In this document: positions 12,216 to 24,082 of the stretch, piece after piece
Numbering within the stretch: the stretch's first letter is position 1
Layout: each line of letters begins with the position of its first letter
Assembly: GCA_009760855.2 (NCBI GenBank)
Contig: WPIO01000058.1
Location: 2,160,001-2,224,000 of the forward strand
Direction: 5' to 3'
From: Cristatella mucedo
Lineage: Eukaryota; Bryozoa; Phylactolaemata; Cristatellidae
Length of the DNA stretch: 64,000 bases
Notes under the pieces: generated by a model
Seen by the model: only the letters and a program-made list of their open reading frames with translations
What the model was told of the DNA's origin: nothing
Databases searched by the model: none
Translations under genes and position numbers: made by a program

Positions 12216-13600
12216 GAAGCCTCTCTGCGCACGGCAGCGTACCGGTGTTGCTTGCTACTGCTAGATCGCTGAAGCTTTTACATAACTTACACTTCAGTGC
12301 GTGGTTTCAAATGGTCTCCTACCCCATTGTTGCATATCATATCTGCTAGCCACTGCGAATGCGACCTCCGAATTCGCCTCCTGCGGTATTGTCTCCACAC
12401 TCGAGCAAGCTTCTCGCTATCAACTGACATCACAAAGCACATTTCCGGGCATGACATTTTAATTCGAAGCTAAAAGTCCACTAAAATTCTCTTACAGCGT
12501 TGGCTCCGACCGTGAGAATTGTCCCGTTCGTGCTTAAGCGTGCTGCAATCATGCAAGGTATTACCATTAGTCAGTTAATGTGCTTTGCTTAGATAACATG
12601 TCGGCCTAGGAAAAGAGATTCGGTTCTCTTACGGCGCTATACGGCATTCATAGTTAGTATTTCCTTCTCACTAGTACAAGCTCTTCTGTTGACTAGCACT
12701 GTCATAACTTTCTTTATTCGCAAGAGTCACGAATGCACCGCTTTATTTTAAAGCTAAACTCATCTCCTTTTTGTAATGGGCATCTTTAAAGCACAGGGTA
12801 CTTCAATATAATTTGCAATAAGAATGAGCATGGTGATATCTCACCATTAAAGGGCAGAGCTTTGACATTAGCACATTCTACTAAGCCTCTACATTCAATC
12901 CTCCGATTCAATTAGCCGAAAGCATCCTACTCGGCGTCAAGCAGCTTGTTTCTGACCGGTCTTTTGTAGCCAAGACAGGTTTTGTCATCTATCTAAGTGC
13001 TGCTCAAGGGCATGGTAAGCTTACTTTCTGGGTTCGCTCTAGATTAAATCTAAGGCCCGTGCCGGTCGTGAATTCGGCCTCGCACGAATTCTAGCCCTCG
13101 TGTGCGAACAGTCGATAGTATCATTTGCCTGGTTTCTAGGCGAAGACCAGGTCTGCGAAACGTAGTCTCTCTGACGGGAGCGATTTTCGAGAGCCGGCGC
13201 GAAAATGAAGAGCATCCTGCATTGACTGTCAAAGCCTTGATTGATAGCGGTTCGCCCTAAATGGTTCAACTGGCAGTCGATCGGGGCTGCATTGCAGAGC
13301 TGGGCTGCAGCTTTTCAATTGAGAGACTTTGTCTGTGCAATCAGTCCATGCGGAGTCGGTCTTTCTTTGCGGAGTCGGCACTTTCGATGCGCTGCAGGTT
13401 CGTTCCATATCCAAACGAGCTCAACAAAGTGCGAGGCACGGCGAGACGACGCGTCATCCGATGGAGCGGCGACAGGTGAAGCAGCAGCAGCAGCGACAGG
13501 AGGAGCGATGAGGCCGGGTAGGTAGGTGGGTAGGTAGGTAGGTAGGTAGGTAGGTAGGTAGGTAGGTGGGTAGTTTGGTAGCCGCTGGCGTAAGCCGCCG
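12216..13600. other. decayed LINE-like remnant, then non-coding
   Basis: Around 12350-12660 the plus strand resembles the terminal part of a LINE (a TTTCCGGGCATGACATTTTA stretch and a degraded GCCTAGGAAAAGAGATTCGG tail) but is too decayed to assign. From 12660 to about 13.0 kb nothing is recognised. CpG density rises from about 13.0 kb onward. Confidence 0.4.
13516..13573. repeat. (GGTA)n tetranucleotide microsatellite
   Basis: About 14 units of GGTA with two GGTG variants. On the minus strand it yields the artefactual Leu-Pro-Thr-Tyr repeat inside a 416-codon ORF. Confidence 0.93.
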
Positions 13601-13604
13601 CCGC

Positions 13605-13990
13605 CGCTGAACCGACCTGTAGGCCAATGTGAGATTCCGTGAAATCGATACGATGCTCGATAGGAAGCCACTGGAGCTCAGACGGAAGTGTAGTGACGCG
13701 GTAGCCTACGCCGCCGACGACTGAGAAGGCGAACTGCAAAGTATTGCGCCAATTGCAATCGTGCCGCCGACGGCCTTCGAAGACCCTCTGCGCCAGCCTG
13801 ATCAAGCGAAAGACAGCGCGCACAGCACGAGCGCGGTTGAAAAAAGGACAGCATAGCAGAACAACAGCTGAGTTCGCCGCCGAGCGGCTGCTTTTCTCGA
13901 AAGCCTTTCTGACGCAATAATCACGAGGGACAGCGCGTTCGCGGAGCATTTTTCGCCAAAGAGGTCGTACTGTCAGGGGGGGGCATTGCC
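13605..13990 (-). mobile_element. old LINE-A-like ORF2 C-terminal fragment
   Basis: The minus-strand frame contains ELQWLPIEHRIDF near 13650-13690, matching the LADLHWLPVRQQIDF block of intact LINE-A copies. Upstream lies an NSAVVLLCC-like stretch where LINE-A has the SRLDFCNSLL block. Strong divergence with high CpG content suggests age. This explains part of the long 13341-14591 minus ORF, which is not a host gene. Confidence 0.55.
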
Positions 13991-14273
13991 GAAAGACCGC
14001 CGCCGGTGCGAACTTGACCCTACTATCAAGATGCACAATACGTACGCGCCACCTCGCCTTGGCGTTAGCGCGGCGCCGGCCGGCCGGCCTACGGGTCTCC
14101 CGCCCCGGCACTGGCAGAGCACCCAGCGCACGGTCGTCGATATACTTGCTGCCTTGAACAGAGGACTTGGGCCAGCGCAGCTCACTTACAGCTCCCGCGG
14201 CGAGTCTCAGCGGGAGGAGCCTGCCATTTGGCGACGCTGCGCCAAGTCGGCGCGTCGCCGGAGCGCGACGGCT

Positions 14274-14458
14274 AGCCTTTACGGCCGAAAGGCAGCCGCA
14301 CTCGGCGGCAATGTCAAGGACTAGCCCAGCGCTGCGGCGGCGGCGTCGCTCGGCAGCCACCGCCGCGCCGGCGGCGCTCGCTCGGCGTCGTCCCGCCGCC
14401 CGCGGGCGAGGTCCTTGACATTGCCACCGAGTGCGGCTGACATTCGGCCGTAAAGGCT
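14274..14458. repeat. 48-bp inverted repeat with 89-bp CG-rich loop
   Basis: Bases 14274-14321 and the reverse complement of 14411-14458 match at 45 of 48 positions. The loop is CGG/GCC-rich. No flanking target duplication is evident and no ORF fits inside, so it could be a foldback or MITE-like relic or a locally generated hairpin. Confidence 0.8.
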
Positions 14459-14745
14459 GTGCGAGCGAGGTCGATGGGCGCGATAGGCTTCGCTGCTGCC
14501 GAGCGAGACATAGCGCTAGGGACTGACGCGGAACCTTCGGCGCCTTGTACGGTGCACGGAGGTGGTTGCAAAGTGCGAGAAAATTTGTCATATCGCTACC
14601 GAGGCCTCGTTTTCTCGTACCGACTCATTTGCATACGGCACGCGTGCTCGACGAGCGGCCATCGCAGCGGAGATCGCATGGCGCGTCGTGTGGAAGGGCG
14701 ACCGCGCGGCCGCAGCAGCGGATTGCAGCGCATTGTCCCTTCCAG

Positions 14746-15562
14746 CCCTCCAGCACCTCGAATTCTCTCAACTCACTTGCTGCATGTATTGATGACATCC
14801 GCACATGGATGGCAGCAAATTTTCTAAAACTAAACGATGATAAAACTAACTTAGTAGTTATGGGCAAACCCAGTCTGGTTCAGAAATTGGAAAGGCTGAC
14901 GCTCAAAATTGGCTCTGCCAGCATATCTCCTGTTGAATCAGCTCGAAATCTAGGTGTCATGTTCCAAAGTGACCTTTCGTTAGACGACCGCATCAGCTCC
15001 ACAGTCAAGTCTGCCTACTTTCAGATACATAACATTGCTAAAACTCGGGCCTGTTTAGATAAGGATACCACACCTAAGTTGGCCCATGCATTTGTGACAT
15101 CCCGTCTTGACTTCTGTAACTCACTGCTTGCTGGCCTACCGGCATAGGCAATCAGGCGACTGCAGCTGGTGTAAAACTCCGCAGCTAGGCTTGTCCGTCG
15201 TGAGCGTCGCAGTTGCCACATCACACCACTTCTCGCTGACCTGCACTGACTCCCAGTCAAGCAACGGATCGACTTCAAGGTTTTGTCGCTCACTTTTAGG
15301 TCACTTCATTTTTTGGCTCCAGCCTATCTCTCAGATCTACTCCCCCACCAGGCCAAGCGTCGTACCACCCGCTTTTCGGAATCCAACAGTTTACCAATAC
15401 CTCGTACAAACCTCAAATCCTTTGGAGACCGTGCATTTAGTTCGTATTTTCCCAAAGCCTGCAACTCACTCCCGACTTGCGTCAGAACATCCCCTGACTT
15501 GACCACATTTGAAGAGTTCTCTGAGGGCACTTTATCAAGTGCATTATTATTATTATTATTAT
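14746..15562 (+). mobile_element. LINE-A copy, 5'-truncated, with RT thumb and C-terminus
   Basis: Reading begins in PSSTSNSLNSLAACIDD and continues with NFLKLNDDKTNLVVMGKPS, ESARNLGVMFQSDLSLDD and [15 protein letters not shown]. After a frameshift near 15146 come the SAARLVRRERRSCHITPLL and GDRAFSSYFPKACNSLPT blocks. The 3' UTR is largely deleted, so the coding end (near 15515) joins the GAGGGCACTTTATCAAGTG tail directly, followed by (ATT)n. It is nearly identical to the 5486-6295 copy. Confidence 0.88.
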
Positions 15563-15901
15563 TGTCTCGGAGAATGAATCGGGACAGCAAACAGCGACCG
15601 GAAGCGGATTGGAGGCGCTTATGCAGAGAGGGAGGGCGCTAAAGCGCTCCTTTATACAGGGCCGCTAGTGCGGGGGACGCCTTCGGCTTCGCGCTCGAAC
15701 TCAGGGCAGCGTCCTCCGTCCATCCGTGCGAGCTACCAGTTCGTACGGAGACGAGCGCACGCGTAGAGACGCTAGCGAGGCCGTTCTTTCCACGGCGACA
15801 GTTCGAGGAGGAGCCAAGCCGAGCTGGACGCTCTCGGAGCGCAGCTTTGGCCACCGCAAATAGAGCTACGAGCTCCTTCTTTTTAGGGTGTCAAAGAGGC
15901 T

Positions 15902-15954
15902 TTCGAGGGCAGCTCCGCGCCGCCTTTCTGAGGCGGCGCGGAGCTGCCCTCGAA
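15902..15954. repeat. perfect 24-bp inverted repeat (hairpin)
   Basis: Arms 15902-15925 and 15931-15954 are exact reverse complements separated by TTCTG. No T-tract follows, so it is not a simple terminator. Confidence 0.95.
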
Positions 15955-16637
15955 TCGCTTGAGCTACTCACCTGGATCGCTTCAGTGATTCGCCCCGGTG
16001 CATTGCTTCAGCTACTCACCTGGATGGAATCACACCAAGCACTAGCACCTTGCAGTTCTGCCTTGTTCCTTAGCGCAGCCTTATTGTGGGCATGTTAGTA
16101 TGGGGCCATGTGCCGCGGCAAGCACCGCATAAAGCGAAAAGTGGTTCTATCGGTTGAAACTAAAAGAATCCTCGGATTCGCTGTATAGCGGACGCTTCGG
16201 TACGCCATCGATCGATATTGAGGGTCCACACCCTGAAGGCAGACCCATGTAGCCCAAAAAGCTGTACAAGTTGCTGTCTGAGTAGCCGCAGGAACACAGC
16301 TGGGCAGTCTAAGCTGGACGTATAGACGTTTTGTCGCCGATCACTCGTTTCTCTCGAAGCGTAGTCTCTGGCTTGAGCTGCTGAAGCTGTAATCCAAAAA
16401 CTATACTCTCGTTATTCTCTCGGCGGAATCAACTATTGGTGGCCATTTTTAGATTCATCTATCTCGACAATTCACTTGAAATCTTCTCGGCCGATGGCAT
16501 TCTTGCGCTTGCCTACCAGCCCAGCCTTCCGGTTAGTGTAGCTCATTTGTCGGCCCTACTCGCTCGTTCGCGGAGATCCTCTCGAAACTAGCCTCTAGCT
16601 TCCTGCGCAGCAGCCAGCGCGGGCTCTGAGCGGCGAC

Positions 16638-16669
16638 GGCCGCCGCCTGCGATTGAGCAGGCGGCGGCC
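16638..16669. repeat. 13-bp perfect hairpin
   Basis: Arms 16638-16650 and 16657-16669 are exact reverse complements around GATTGA. Confidence 0.9.
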
Positions 16670-17411
16670 TCGCGTCCGCTGCTCGCTGCGGCTCTAAATC
16701 GGCGCATTCGCGGCAGCGCGGAGTGCTTAGCCTGCGGGTGCACGCCGGCTCGATCCGGTTGCCGAACGCGTCCACCTCAACGCACCGACCGCCCACGGGA
16801 GTGCGGAGAGGGGGCTGGGTGGGGACCTGAAGCCGTCCCCTCATAGTTCTCTAAAATCGTAAATAAAATAAAATAAGACGGTATGAATTTGGCTGAAAGG
16901 ACGGCGGCGGCGGCGGAGGAGGAGGAGGCGGAGCCGGGATGCTACAGCCGCTCGAGCGCCGCTCTTCGCCCTCTTTGCCCGCTTGAGCGCCGCTCGGCGG
17001 CGGCCCGGCTCGCAGCCCAGCCGGGCCGCCAGCCTTGCCGGCCGCCGATCGGCGCTCGGAGAGGCTTGCAGAGGCTTCCGAAGCCTCGGAGCGCGGCGCG
17101 GCTCCGGAGGCTCGACGGGCCTTCGGGACCAGGAAGACGCAACCCCTCGTGGACGTCCTTCGCGCGTCTGTCCTATGGGCGCTCCAGTTGTGCGAGCCTG
17201 TCTCTCTAAGTGAGCTCTGGAGGCTTCTAGAATCTCCGGCGCCAAGGAATCTCCGGAAAGCTTAAATCTTTCAAATCAGCTACGTAGGCTGCTCAACAGC
17301 GACGACCTACTACTTACGGCTACTGAGCACAGCGAGTCGACCAAGGATGCTAGCATTCAGCCGCCTCTCCTCTTCTGCTTGCTTTCTCTAGCTCGTAACT
17401 TTGTGTGAATC

Positions 17412-18070
17412 AGTTAGTAATAATAACAATAGGTCGCTTATATAGCGCCACATTAAAACTTAATCTGTAATTGGGCGCTTTACAAACTCGCTGCAAGAGA
17501 ATCGATTCCCGCGGGTCAGTGACGTGCACGGAATCAAGCATGCACAAGCAAACAAGCATCCTACTTAGGCCAACGAGCTAAATCAAGCAAGAAGACACCC
17601 GTGCCCGCCGGTTAGGGAGACCTATGAAAGCGCCTAGAAAGAGATTGGGGCATCTGAGGGCGCTTTATCAAGTGCATTATTATTATTATTATTAAAGTGA
17701 ATGGCACTGCTTCGCGCACCAAGTACGCGCTAAGCACGCCTAATCAAGAAAGACAACTCACTGAGCTGAAGGGAAAGCTGACTGAAACTGATTTTTCTTG
17801 AGCTGAGACTTTAACAATACAAGATCGCTGCTGGTGGTGACCGTACCGGATGTGAGTTCCAGACTTTCGGTGCTTACCAGCAGAAGGCTCGATCGCCAAA
17901 AGATTTCAATTTAGTTTGAGGGACGGCGAGGCAACCACATGGCGACGAGCGGCTGGTACGAGAGCACGTGACCGGATGAGCAAGGAGGTGCGATAAGTGT
18001 GCTGGGGCCACCGAGTGACCTGTGACCTGCACAAGCCTGACCGTCGATCTTGAAACCTATTCTATGCTTG
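17412..18070 (-). mobile_element. LINE-B copy with nested LINE-A tail
   Basis: It matches the LINE-B sequence at 2017-2330 and 3106-3375 (AATAATAACAATAGGTCG end, AGAGAATCGATTCCC, then a CCAGACTTTCGGTGC coding region). A short plus-strand LINE-A tail is inserted at 17630-17693. The uninterrupted GCTGAGACTTTAACAATACA segment at about 17801 defines the empty site of the 2331-3105 insertion. Confidence 0.75.
17630..17693 (+). mobile_element. nested LINE-A 3' tail
   Basis: About 65 bp consisting only of AAAGCGCCTAGAAAGAGATT, GAGGGCGCTTTATC and (ATT)5, inserted in the opposite orientation to the surrounding LINE-B. Confidence 0.8.
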
Positions 18071-19559
18071 TTAGTGATTCCTAATTAGATTTCAGAGAGC
18101 GACGCCGCCACGGACTCGTCGGACGGACGGGCACACAAATTCAAGCTGTTTCACCTGAGGGAGGCAGCCAGTTTCTATTAGACGGGAGCTACGTAATCGT
18201 GCTCAGCAGGGAACCTTTCGGGCCAAGCTTTAAAGTTCTCCAAACATGGCGCTGCAGTCTCGGGCTCTTTGTGGGCGACGTTTAAAAAAGAGGCTGGTTC
18301 GACGGTAGTGCTCTTTTGGTGCAGAGATTCGGATTCTCTATAAAAAAAAAGAAGTGGATTATAACCGCTGGTTTTGAAGGGCCGAAGACCCCTTGTACTC
18401 GACGCTCCTTCGGCGGGCTGAGTCAGACATCGGACTCTGCTTCCGGAAGGTTAACCTTGCTGTTTAAAAAAATTCCAGTGTGGCGACTGAGGCGCGAACG
18501 AGGCTTGCAGGGCGGGCGCACTCTCGGCGCGTCGCTCCGCGGTCGGTCTCCGCCAGCGGCTGCCGTTCGCGGAAGAAGAATGCTGCGGAGGCATTTTGTG
18601 CGACTCTACTTCCGGGTCGTAGTCGATCCGCAGGGGTCGCGGCGCCAAAGTCCAGGATCTGTGAGGGACCGAGGCTGCTAGAATACTCTTGTCTACTGAA
18701 TTGCCGCGAAACTTCATTAGTCTAGCGTCGCAAGTTAAAGACTTACCTTTTTCCGTCAGCTCTGCAAGCTGCTAAAAGGCGACGACTTTCAGGTAGTAAC
18801 CGTGGCCAGTCAGTCACCTCGGGATTTTCACATTCAGCCACGCCGCTCCTGGCTGTTCCAGCGGATTCTCGCTGAGGCTAAACGAGAAATGTCTACGTAA
18901 TCTTTAGGCTTACCCCCGCCCCTTCCCGAAAGCGCGCGAGCGGCTACCGGACGACAACGGAGCGACTCTGGAAACGCGTCGGGCGGCACGCCATCGGCGT
19001 ACGGATTATGTTTGTCTTTTGCGAATACCATTTCCGGTCCACCATTTCCGCCGCCGCTGTAGCATCGTCGCTTCGTGGCTGGCCGAAATTGAACGTTGCT
19101 CTCGCAATCGCGACGACTGCCATGGATTAGGCCGTCGGGGCCGCGGCCGGCGAGTGGCTGGCACGCTGCGCTGGCACTTCAGCAGCGCATTTTCGCATCA
19201 TTAAAGGCGCTGTAGCGGCGGATGTATTTTTTATTTTACCTCGATTCGTACCTTCGCCCGACGTCGACCTCGGATCTAGGACGCGCTACGTTTAGCGTAC
19301 AAGGGCCACGCCGCGTGGTCAGAAAGTGCTGCCGCCGTCCCTTCCGCCCCCTCCACCCCCTTCGCTGCTGCCGCGGCTGCCGCGGCCGCCGCGGCAGCAG
19401 CAGTACGATACTGCTAGCGAAAGCCTTTCGACGACCGAAGCGAGCTGAAGCAGCAGTCGCTGTCCGATGTCGATGCGACCGAGAAGATAGCGCGCTATGT
19501 AAAAATGGTTGAAATTGCCGTACTATAAACGAACCGCTTGAATCCGCGAAATTAATGCA

Positions 19560-19645
19560 AGGCAAATGTAAAGCGCCTAGAAAGAGATTAAGTTCTCTGA
19601 GGGCGCTTTATCAAGTACATTATTATTATTATATTATTATTATAA
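19560..19645 (+). mobile_element. solo LINE-A 3' tail
   Basis: Contains AATGTAAAGCGCCTAGAAAG, GAGGGCGCTTTATCAAG and an (ATT)n end with an ATA interruption. There is no coding part. Confidence 0.8.
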
Positions 19646-19699
19646 GGCCATTTTTAAGGCAGTCGGAGGATGACCTTGGCACTCGTCCGGAAAATGTTA

Positions 19700-19851
19700 G
19701 CTAGAATGTCCGGGATATCGTGTACGGGGCAAACGCGAGATCGTGAGCAGACGGCCTTCCTGCGGTGGGCGATTCCTTATCGCCGCTGCAAGCGGCGGTG
19801 ATAGCCGTAAAGGCTCTTCTGTCGCTATACAAAAGAGGCTGTTAAATCAGC
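19700..19851 (+). mobile_element. SINE-A copy, degenerate head
   Basis: The body GGGCGATTCCTTATCGCC, GCGGTGATAGCCGTAAAGGC and the end GAGGCTGTTAAATCAGC match SINE-A copies at 20064 and 50306. The tRNA-like head is degraded. Confidence 0.7.
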
Positions 19852-19961
19852 AAGTATTTTTCGTCCCAATTTGACGGTTGGTGAGCACTAGGCACGCCTT
19901 CTGTTGCCACCGAAAGGCTTGCATTGCGGGCTTCTAAGTCATCGGCGTTTCTCGCGCTGCA

Positions 19962-19993
<32 letters not shown>

Positions 19994-20063
19994 GGGACGG
20001 GGCGGAGTCCGGCCGACGCCTCGGCTGAGGACGCACCGTCGCGGCCGAAGCTCGCTAAGCCGC

Positions 20064-20234
20064 CTCGGGCCGTTATTGCCCAGGAGGTGATGTGCTCGCG
20101 CTCTTCTTCTTCTTCACAATCGATGTCGCGGGTTGGAATCCTGCAAGTGGGCGATTCTTTATTGCCAACTACAAGCGGTGGCGATGACCGACGAGGCTCT
20201 TCTGCCGCTATAAAAACGAGGCTGCTAAATCAGC
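20064..20234 (+). mobile_element. SINE-A copy with tRNA-like promoter
   Basis: Head ATTGCCCAGGAGGTGATG resembles a pol III A box, and GGGTTGGAATCC resembles a B box. The body and the GAGGCTGCTAAATCAGC end are well preserved. It is flanked by CCG-rich sequence. Confidence 0.78.
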
Positions 20235-20977
20235 TGTGATTTGCTTTGAATCTGCCCCCCCCCCCCGACTCATTCGGCTCTTGCCCGACCGAGCCAAGGA
20301 GGCCACACGCGGCGGCAGAGCCGTTCGAGGATTACAGTGCAGAATGGTGTGCGCGCGAACGAACGCAGCGCCGCGGCCAAGTGGGTTTGACGTTCCAGCT
20401 AGCGCTCACCGCGATTCCGCGCCGCCTAGGGCCTATGCTGCTGCTAGGGAGTGTGGCCCTTTCCTCGGCGCCGCCGTTTTGGCCTGTGCGCGTAAACCTG
20501 GTTGCGAAAGGCGCGCGCAAAGAGTGCTACTACTTATGCTGCGACCAGAAGTCGAGCAGGCAATGTTCGTTCTCGCGGAATCCATCTATTTGAGATCAAA
20601 GCAGTCTCGTTCCATGCACGCGCAGCTTCGATCTCAAATACCGTCCGTTGAACTTCTGTTTCCCGTCTCACGGTGGCTCATCATGAGCCAATCCCGGCAA
20701 AGTATTTCTTTTCGACGACGGTCATCCATTGCCGGCCAGCGGCAGCGTCTATCGCCGCTGCGCACAGCGACCCGTGCTTCGCCGTTTATTTAAAGAAGAT
20801 GCAGCTTCGATTATCGTCGCGCACAGAGGCCTGCGATCCGCCCGGACATTCAATTGCTTCTGATCCGGTTTAGTGGGACGCTAGTCTAGACGAATGAGCA
20901 CCAAAGGAAGCCAGGCTTCCTTCCTTGCCTTTGCTGGCGCTTCCGCTGACCTAGAAAATAAAAAGAAAGAAAATACG

Positions 20978-21064
20978 TAATTCATTTTGTTTATAGCGCC
21001 ACAAGAGAACTCTGTCCAGGTGCTGCACATGTGCCGAAGGGCTCGAGCAGTATGACCTCGATCG
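20978..21064 (-). mobile_element. SINE-B 3' half
   Basis: Minus-strand SINE-B tail region (GGCGCTATAAACAAAATG read in reverse complement), truncated before the tRNA head. It faces the intact plus-strand copy that begins 14 bp away. Confidence 0.75.
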
Positions 21065-21077
21065 TCTAAGGTGCCGG

Positions 21078-21217
21078 GCTGGTTTGGTCCAGTGGTTAAG
21101 GTGCTCACCCCGACCAAGGCCTGGCCGAGGTCGTGGGCTCGAGCCTCGTGGCATATGTGAAGCGCCTGAATAGAGATCAAGTTCTCTTGTGGCGCTATAG
21201 AAATGAATTATATTTTT
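21078..21217 (+). mobile_element. SINE-B, intact-looking copy
   Basis: GGTTTGGTCCAGTGGTTAAG forms the A-box region and GTCGTGGGCTCGAGCC the B box, as in a tRNA-derived head. The body GTGGCATATGTGAAGCGCC is followed by AGAGATCAAGTTCTCTTGTG and GGCGCTATAGAAATGAATTA. The tail pairs AGCGCC with GGCGCT and AGAGA with TCTCT, as in LINE-A. Confidence 0.82.
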
Positions 21218-21268
21218 TAAAGCGAGCACCTTGCCCCTGGGCCAGATCTAGATGCATGGAATGCCAGG

Positions 21269-21275
21269 AGAGAGA

Positions 21276-21343
<68 letters not shown>
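21269..21343. repeat. (AG)n microsatellite
   Basis: About 75 bp of AG with one ATAG interruption. It sits immediately downstream of the SINE-B pair. Confidence 0.95.
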
Positions 21344-21346
<3 letters not shown>

Positions 21347-24048
21347 ATGTAGGACCCTCGCGCTCTACGGTTCCCTCTGCGACAGAATAGTCCGGTCCGA
21401 AACAAAAGATAAGGACTTCGAGGGATCTGGCGTCAAATGTCGTCAACAGTCGCTTTCTGTTCCTTTATTCTTGGACTTATCTCCGTCGTTTCTTCGGATG
21501 CCCCCCCCCCCCTGCAGACCAGGCTTTGACCTAAGCGTGTATCCACCGGCTCACTACACCAATTCTCGCTGAAAGCCGGCAATATCGCGGCAGGACTCGT
21601 AACTGGCTTTTATTGTGCATGTACTGGCCATTAAATTATACTTTGACATTGTACATGTTATCATTTATCCATCGACACGCTTTTCCTTCCTGCATACTGT
21701 GTGCTTCGAAATAGAATTAGTTCCGCTAACGCGTTTTAAAGGTGTCGTTTTCTTTTTGCTATACGGATTTGCTGACTGTACCGAGATTTTGTATGGCATC
21801 GGTAATTAGCCATGCAAGCTGCTAGTGCTTTGAGGACAACCAAGAAACTGGTACTACGTGATCTGGCCGATCACATAGTGTCCGAGAACTTATGGTAATT
21901 GACTCAATCGCTTAGGTCAGTTGCTTCGTAGAATTAGTTGTCATCCGGCTGTCACGCTTCGCAAGTAAATCTCCCATTTGCGACTGCAGAAGGGCTGCGA
22001 CTAAGCGAGCTGCTGCTGCCGCCGCCGCCGCCGCCACCAGTTGAGATACAAAGAGAGAGAGAGAGAGGGAGACGCTGGGTCACGGTTAGAAGACCAATGC
22101 TGGAGTTTGCAGCCGCTAAGCAACGAGGCGGAGGCTGGTGCGCAGGACTCGCTGTCGTCGACCCAGCTGAGCGCCGCACGCTGAGCTGAGCAGTCCGTCG
22201 GTGGCTGATCTCGCTGAGCGTAAAATCTCGGTTCGGACAGCCGGCGGCCACCTAAACGGTCCGCCTTCTCGCGGCGCACCAACCGGAAGAGAAAGAGAAA
22301 AAGCTCGCGATAAACAGGAAGCGACTGTTTTTTTAGGCTAGTGTCGCGACCGTCCATTTCGGAGAACGACAAGCTGCCATCGAAAAAAAAAAGCTACACC
22401 GCCGTCCGCGACGGCCAGGCGAGGCGAGACGAGAGGACGTAATGAGAAGAAGGCGAGCGTGCGCTTCGTCTCCGCTCCGCAGCGTCTCGCACGTCCTCTG
22501 GAGCGCACGCAGGCGGCGAATGGCAAAGGCGGCGGCGGCGGAGGCGACACCGCCGCCGCGCCAGTAGCAGTTGTCGCGGGCCTAGCTGGCAGCGCCCCTC
22601 GCGCGCCGCTCGCTCGCGGCCCGTCTCGCCCCCTCATCCGCAGCCCCGTCGCGTGCGGCGGAGCAGTTTAGCTCGTGCGCGCGCGAGCGCGGACCGAACG
22701 CACGGAAAATTGCTCGGTTTACGCTGAACGAGCTGAACTAATCTCCCCCGGCCGCCTCGTTACGGTAATGAGAAACGCCGCGAAGTGGGCGCCCATAGAG
22801 CGGCCGAGCGTCGCGGGCGAGCGCGCGGCGGACTGAGTGCCCACTCGCTGCGACAGCACATCGTGCGGGCTCGCGCTCGCCTTTGTCGTCGCTGTGGCCC
22901 AGATTTCCTGAGCGCGCCAGCGCGCGGCGCTCTAGAGCGCCAGAATAGGCGGTTGACCGGCCGCGCGGCCGGCCGGCCAGCCGGATGACAGGCCGGAGGC
23001 CGGCGCGGCAGCGGTTGTGGCGGCGCACGCCCCCTGGCTCGCGTTCGCGGGCACCGGCAATTAATTCCTGATCGATGTCTCGCTCGCCGCCCATCCGTCG
23101 AACGGGAGGGGGGCGGGCGGTGCGCGGAGCGCCGGCGCGGGCGAGTTGAGGGGCACAAAGCACGAGCGTGCGCGCCACCGCCGCAGCAGTCGGGGCGTGG
23201 CTAGGCTGCGCCGCCGCCGCCGCCGCCGCTGCTGCTGCGAGGGCGACAGCGGCGGCGGCGGCGGAGGCGCGGGCTCGCCGCCCGCGCCTCCGCCGTCCTC
23301 CCTACCAGTCCGGCCATTCATTTCTGATAATGGCCCGAGCGCCGCTATCGCCGCTGGCATCGGCCGCGAGTCGCTCGATCGGCCGCGCAGCCGTCGCAGA
23401 TGAAGATAGGCGCGAGCGGCTGCCGCGCAGCGCTTCTTAGGGCGGCAAAAGAAAGCGGCGCTGAGAAGCGCCGTCAGGCGCGGGCGCCGCAGTCCGAGCG
23501 ACGCCCGCGCCGCGCGCATAAAAGCCGCGGCGTCTGAGGCTTCTTGCGATACCTATCCGGCCTCTCAGCGCGCAAGCGCTTTGTGAGTGCGGTCCCGCCG
23601 CCGCCGCCGCCGCCGCCGCCTCTGGCTAGAGGTGACGGCGGCGAAAAATAAATAAAAGAAGGCGGCGAAACGAGGCGGTCGCCGCCCACGTGCTCGAGAG
23701 AGCGCGCGCGTGCTGCCGGTGGCAGTGCAAAGAAGGAAGCGACTACACGAACTGCCGCCGCCGCCGCCGCCGCCTGAGCGGTCGACGCCGGACGTCGCCG
23801 CGGTGGTCCGCAGCCTCGCTCGGCGTCTCTCCCCTGTCCCTTCTCCTGAGTGTCGACGCCGCCGGCGGCGGCGGCGACACGAGAGGCGTTCAGCGGAGCG
23901 CGGCGACGGATGGCAGGCGGCGGCGGCAGATGCACGGCTCATCAGACGAGCTAGCGGACCGTGCCTCGACGGGCCAGATGGAGGCGCCGCGAAAACAAGG
24001 CCGTTATTCCGCACGAGCGGACTGGCAATAGATCATTAGCTGTTAGAA

Positions 24049-24082
<34 letters not shown>

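Larger units (their letters stand above)
15563..17410. other. CpG-rich non-coding block with perfect hairpins
   Basis: No gene is recognised. It includes a 24-bp-arm perfect hairpin (15902-15954), a 13-bp-arm hairpin (16638-16669), and a moderately AT-richer stretch at 16150-16520. The arginine/alanine-rich ORFs at 16.5-17.3 kb run on both strands over the same bases, so they are compositional. Confidence 0.5.

Noticed and set aside
13341-14591. 416-codon minus-strand ORF
   Set aside because: It runs through a GGTA microsatellite, an old LINE fragment and an inverted repeat. Its Arg/Ala/Ser/Pro composition follows the GC content and no host domain is present.
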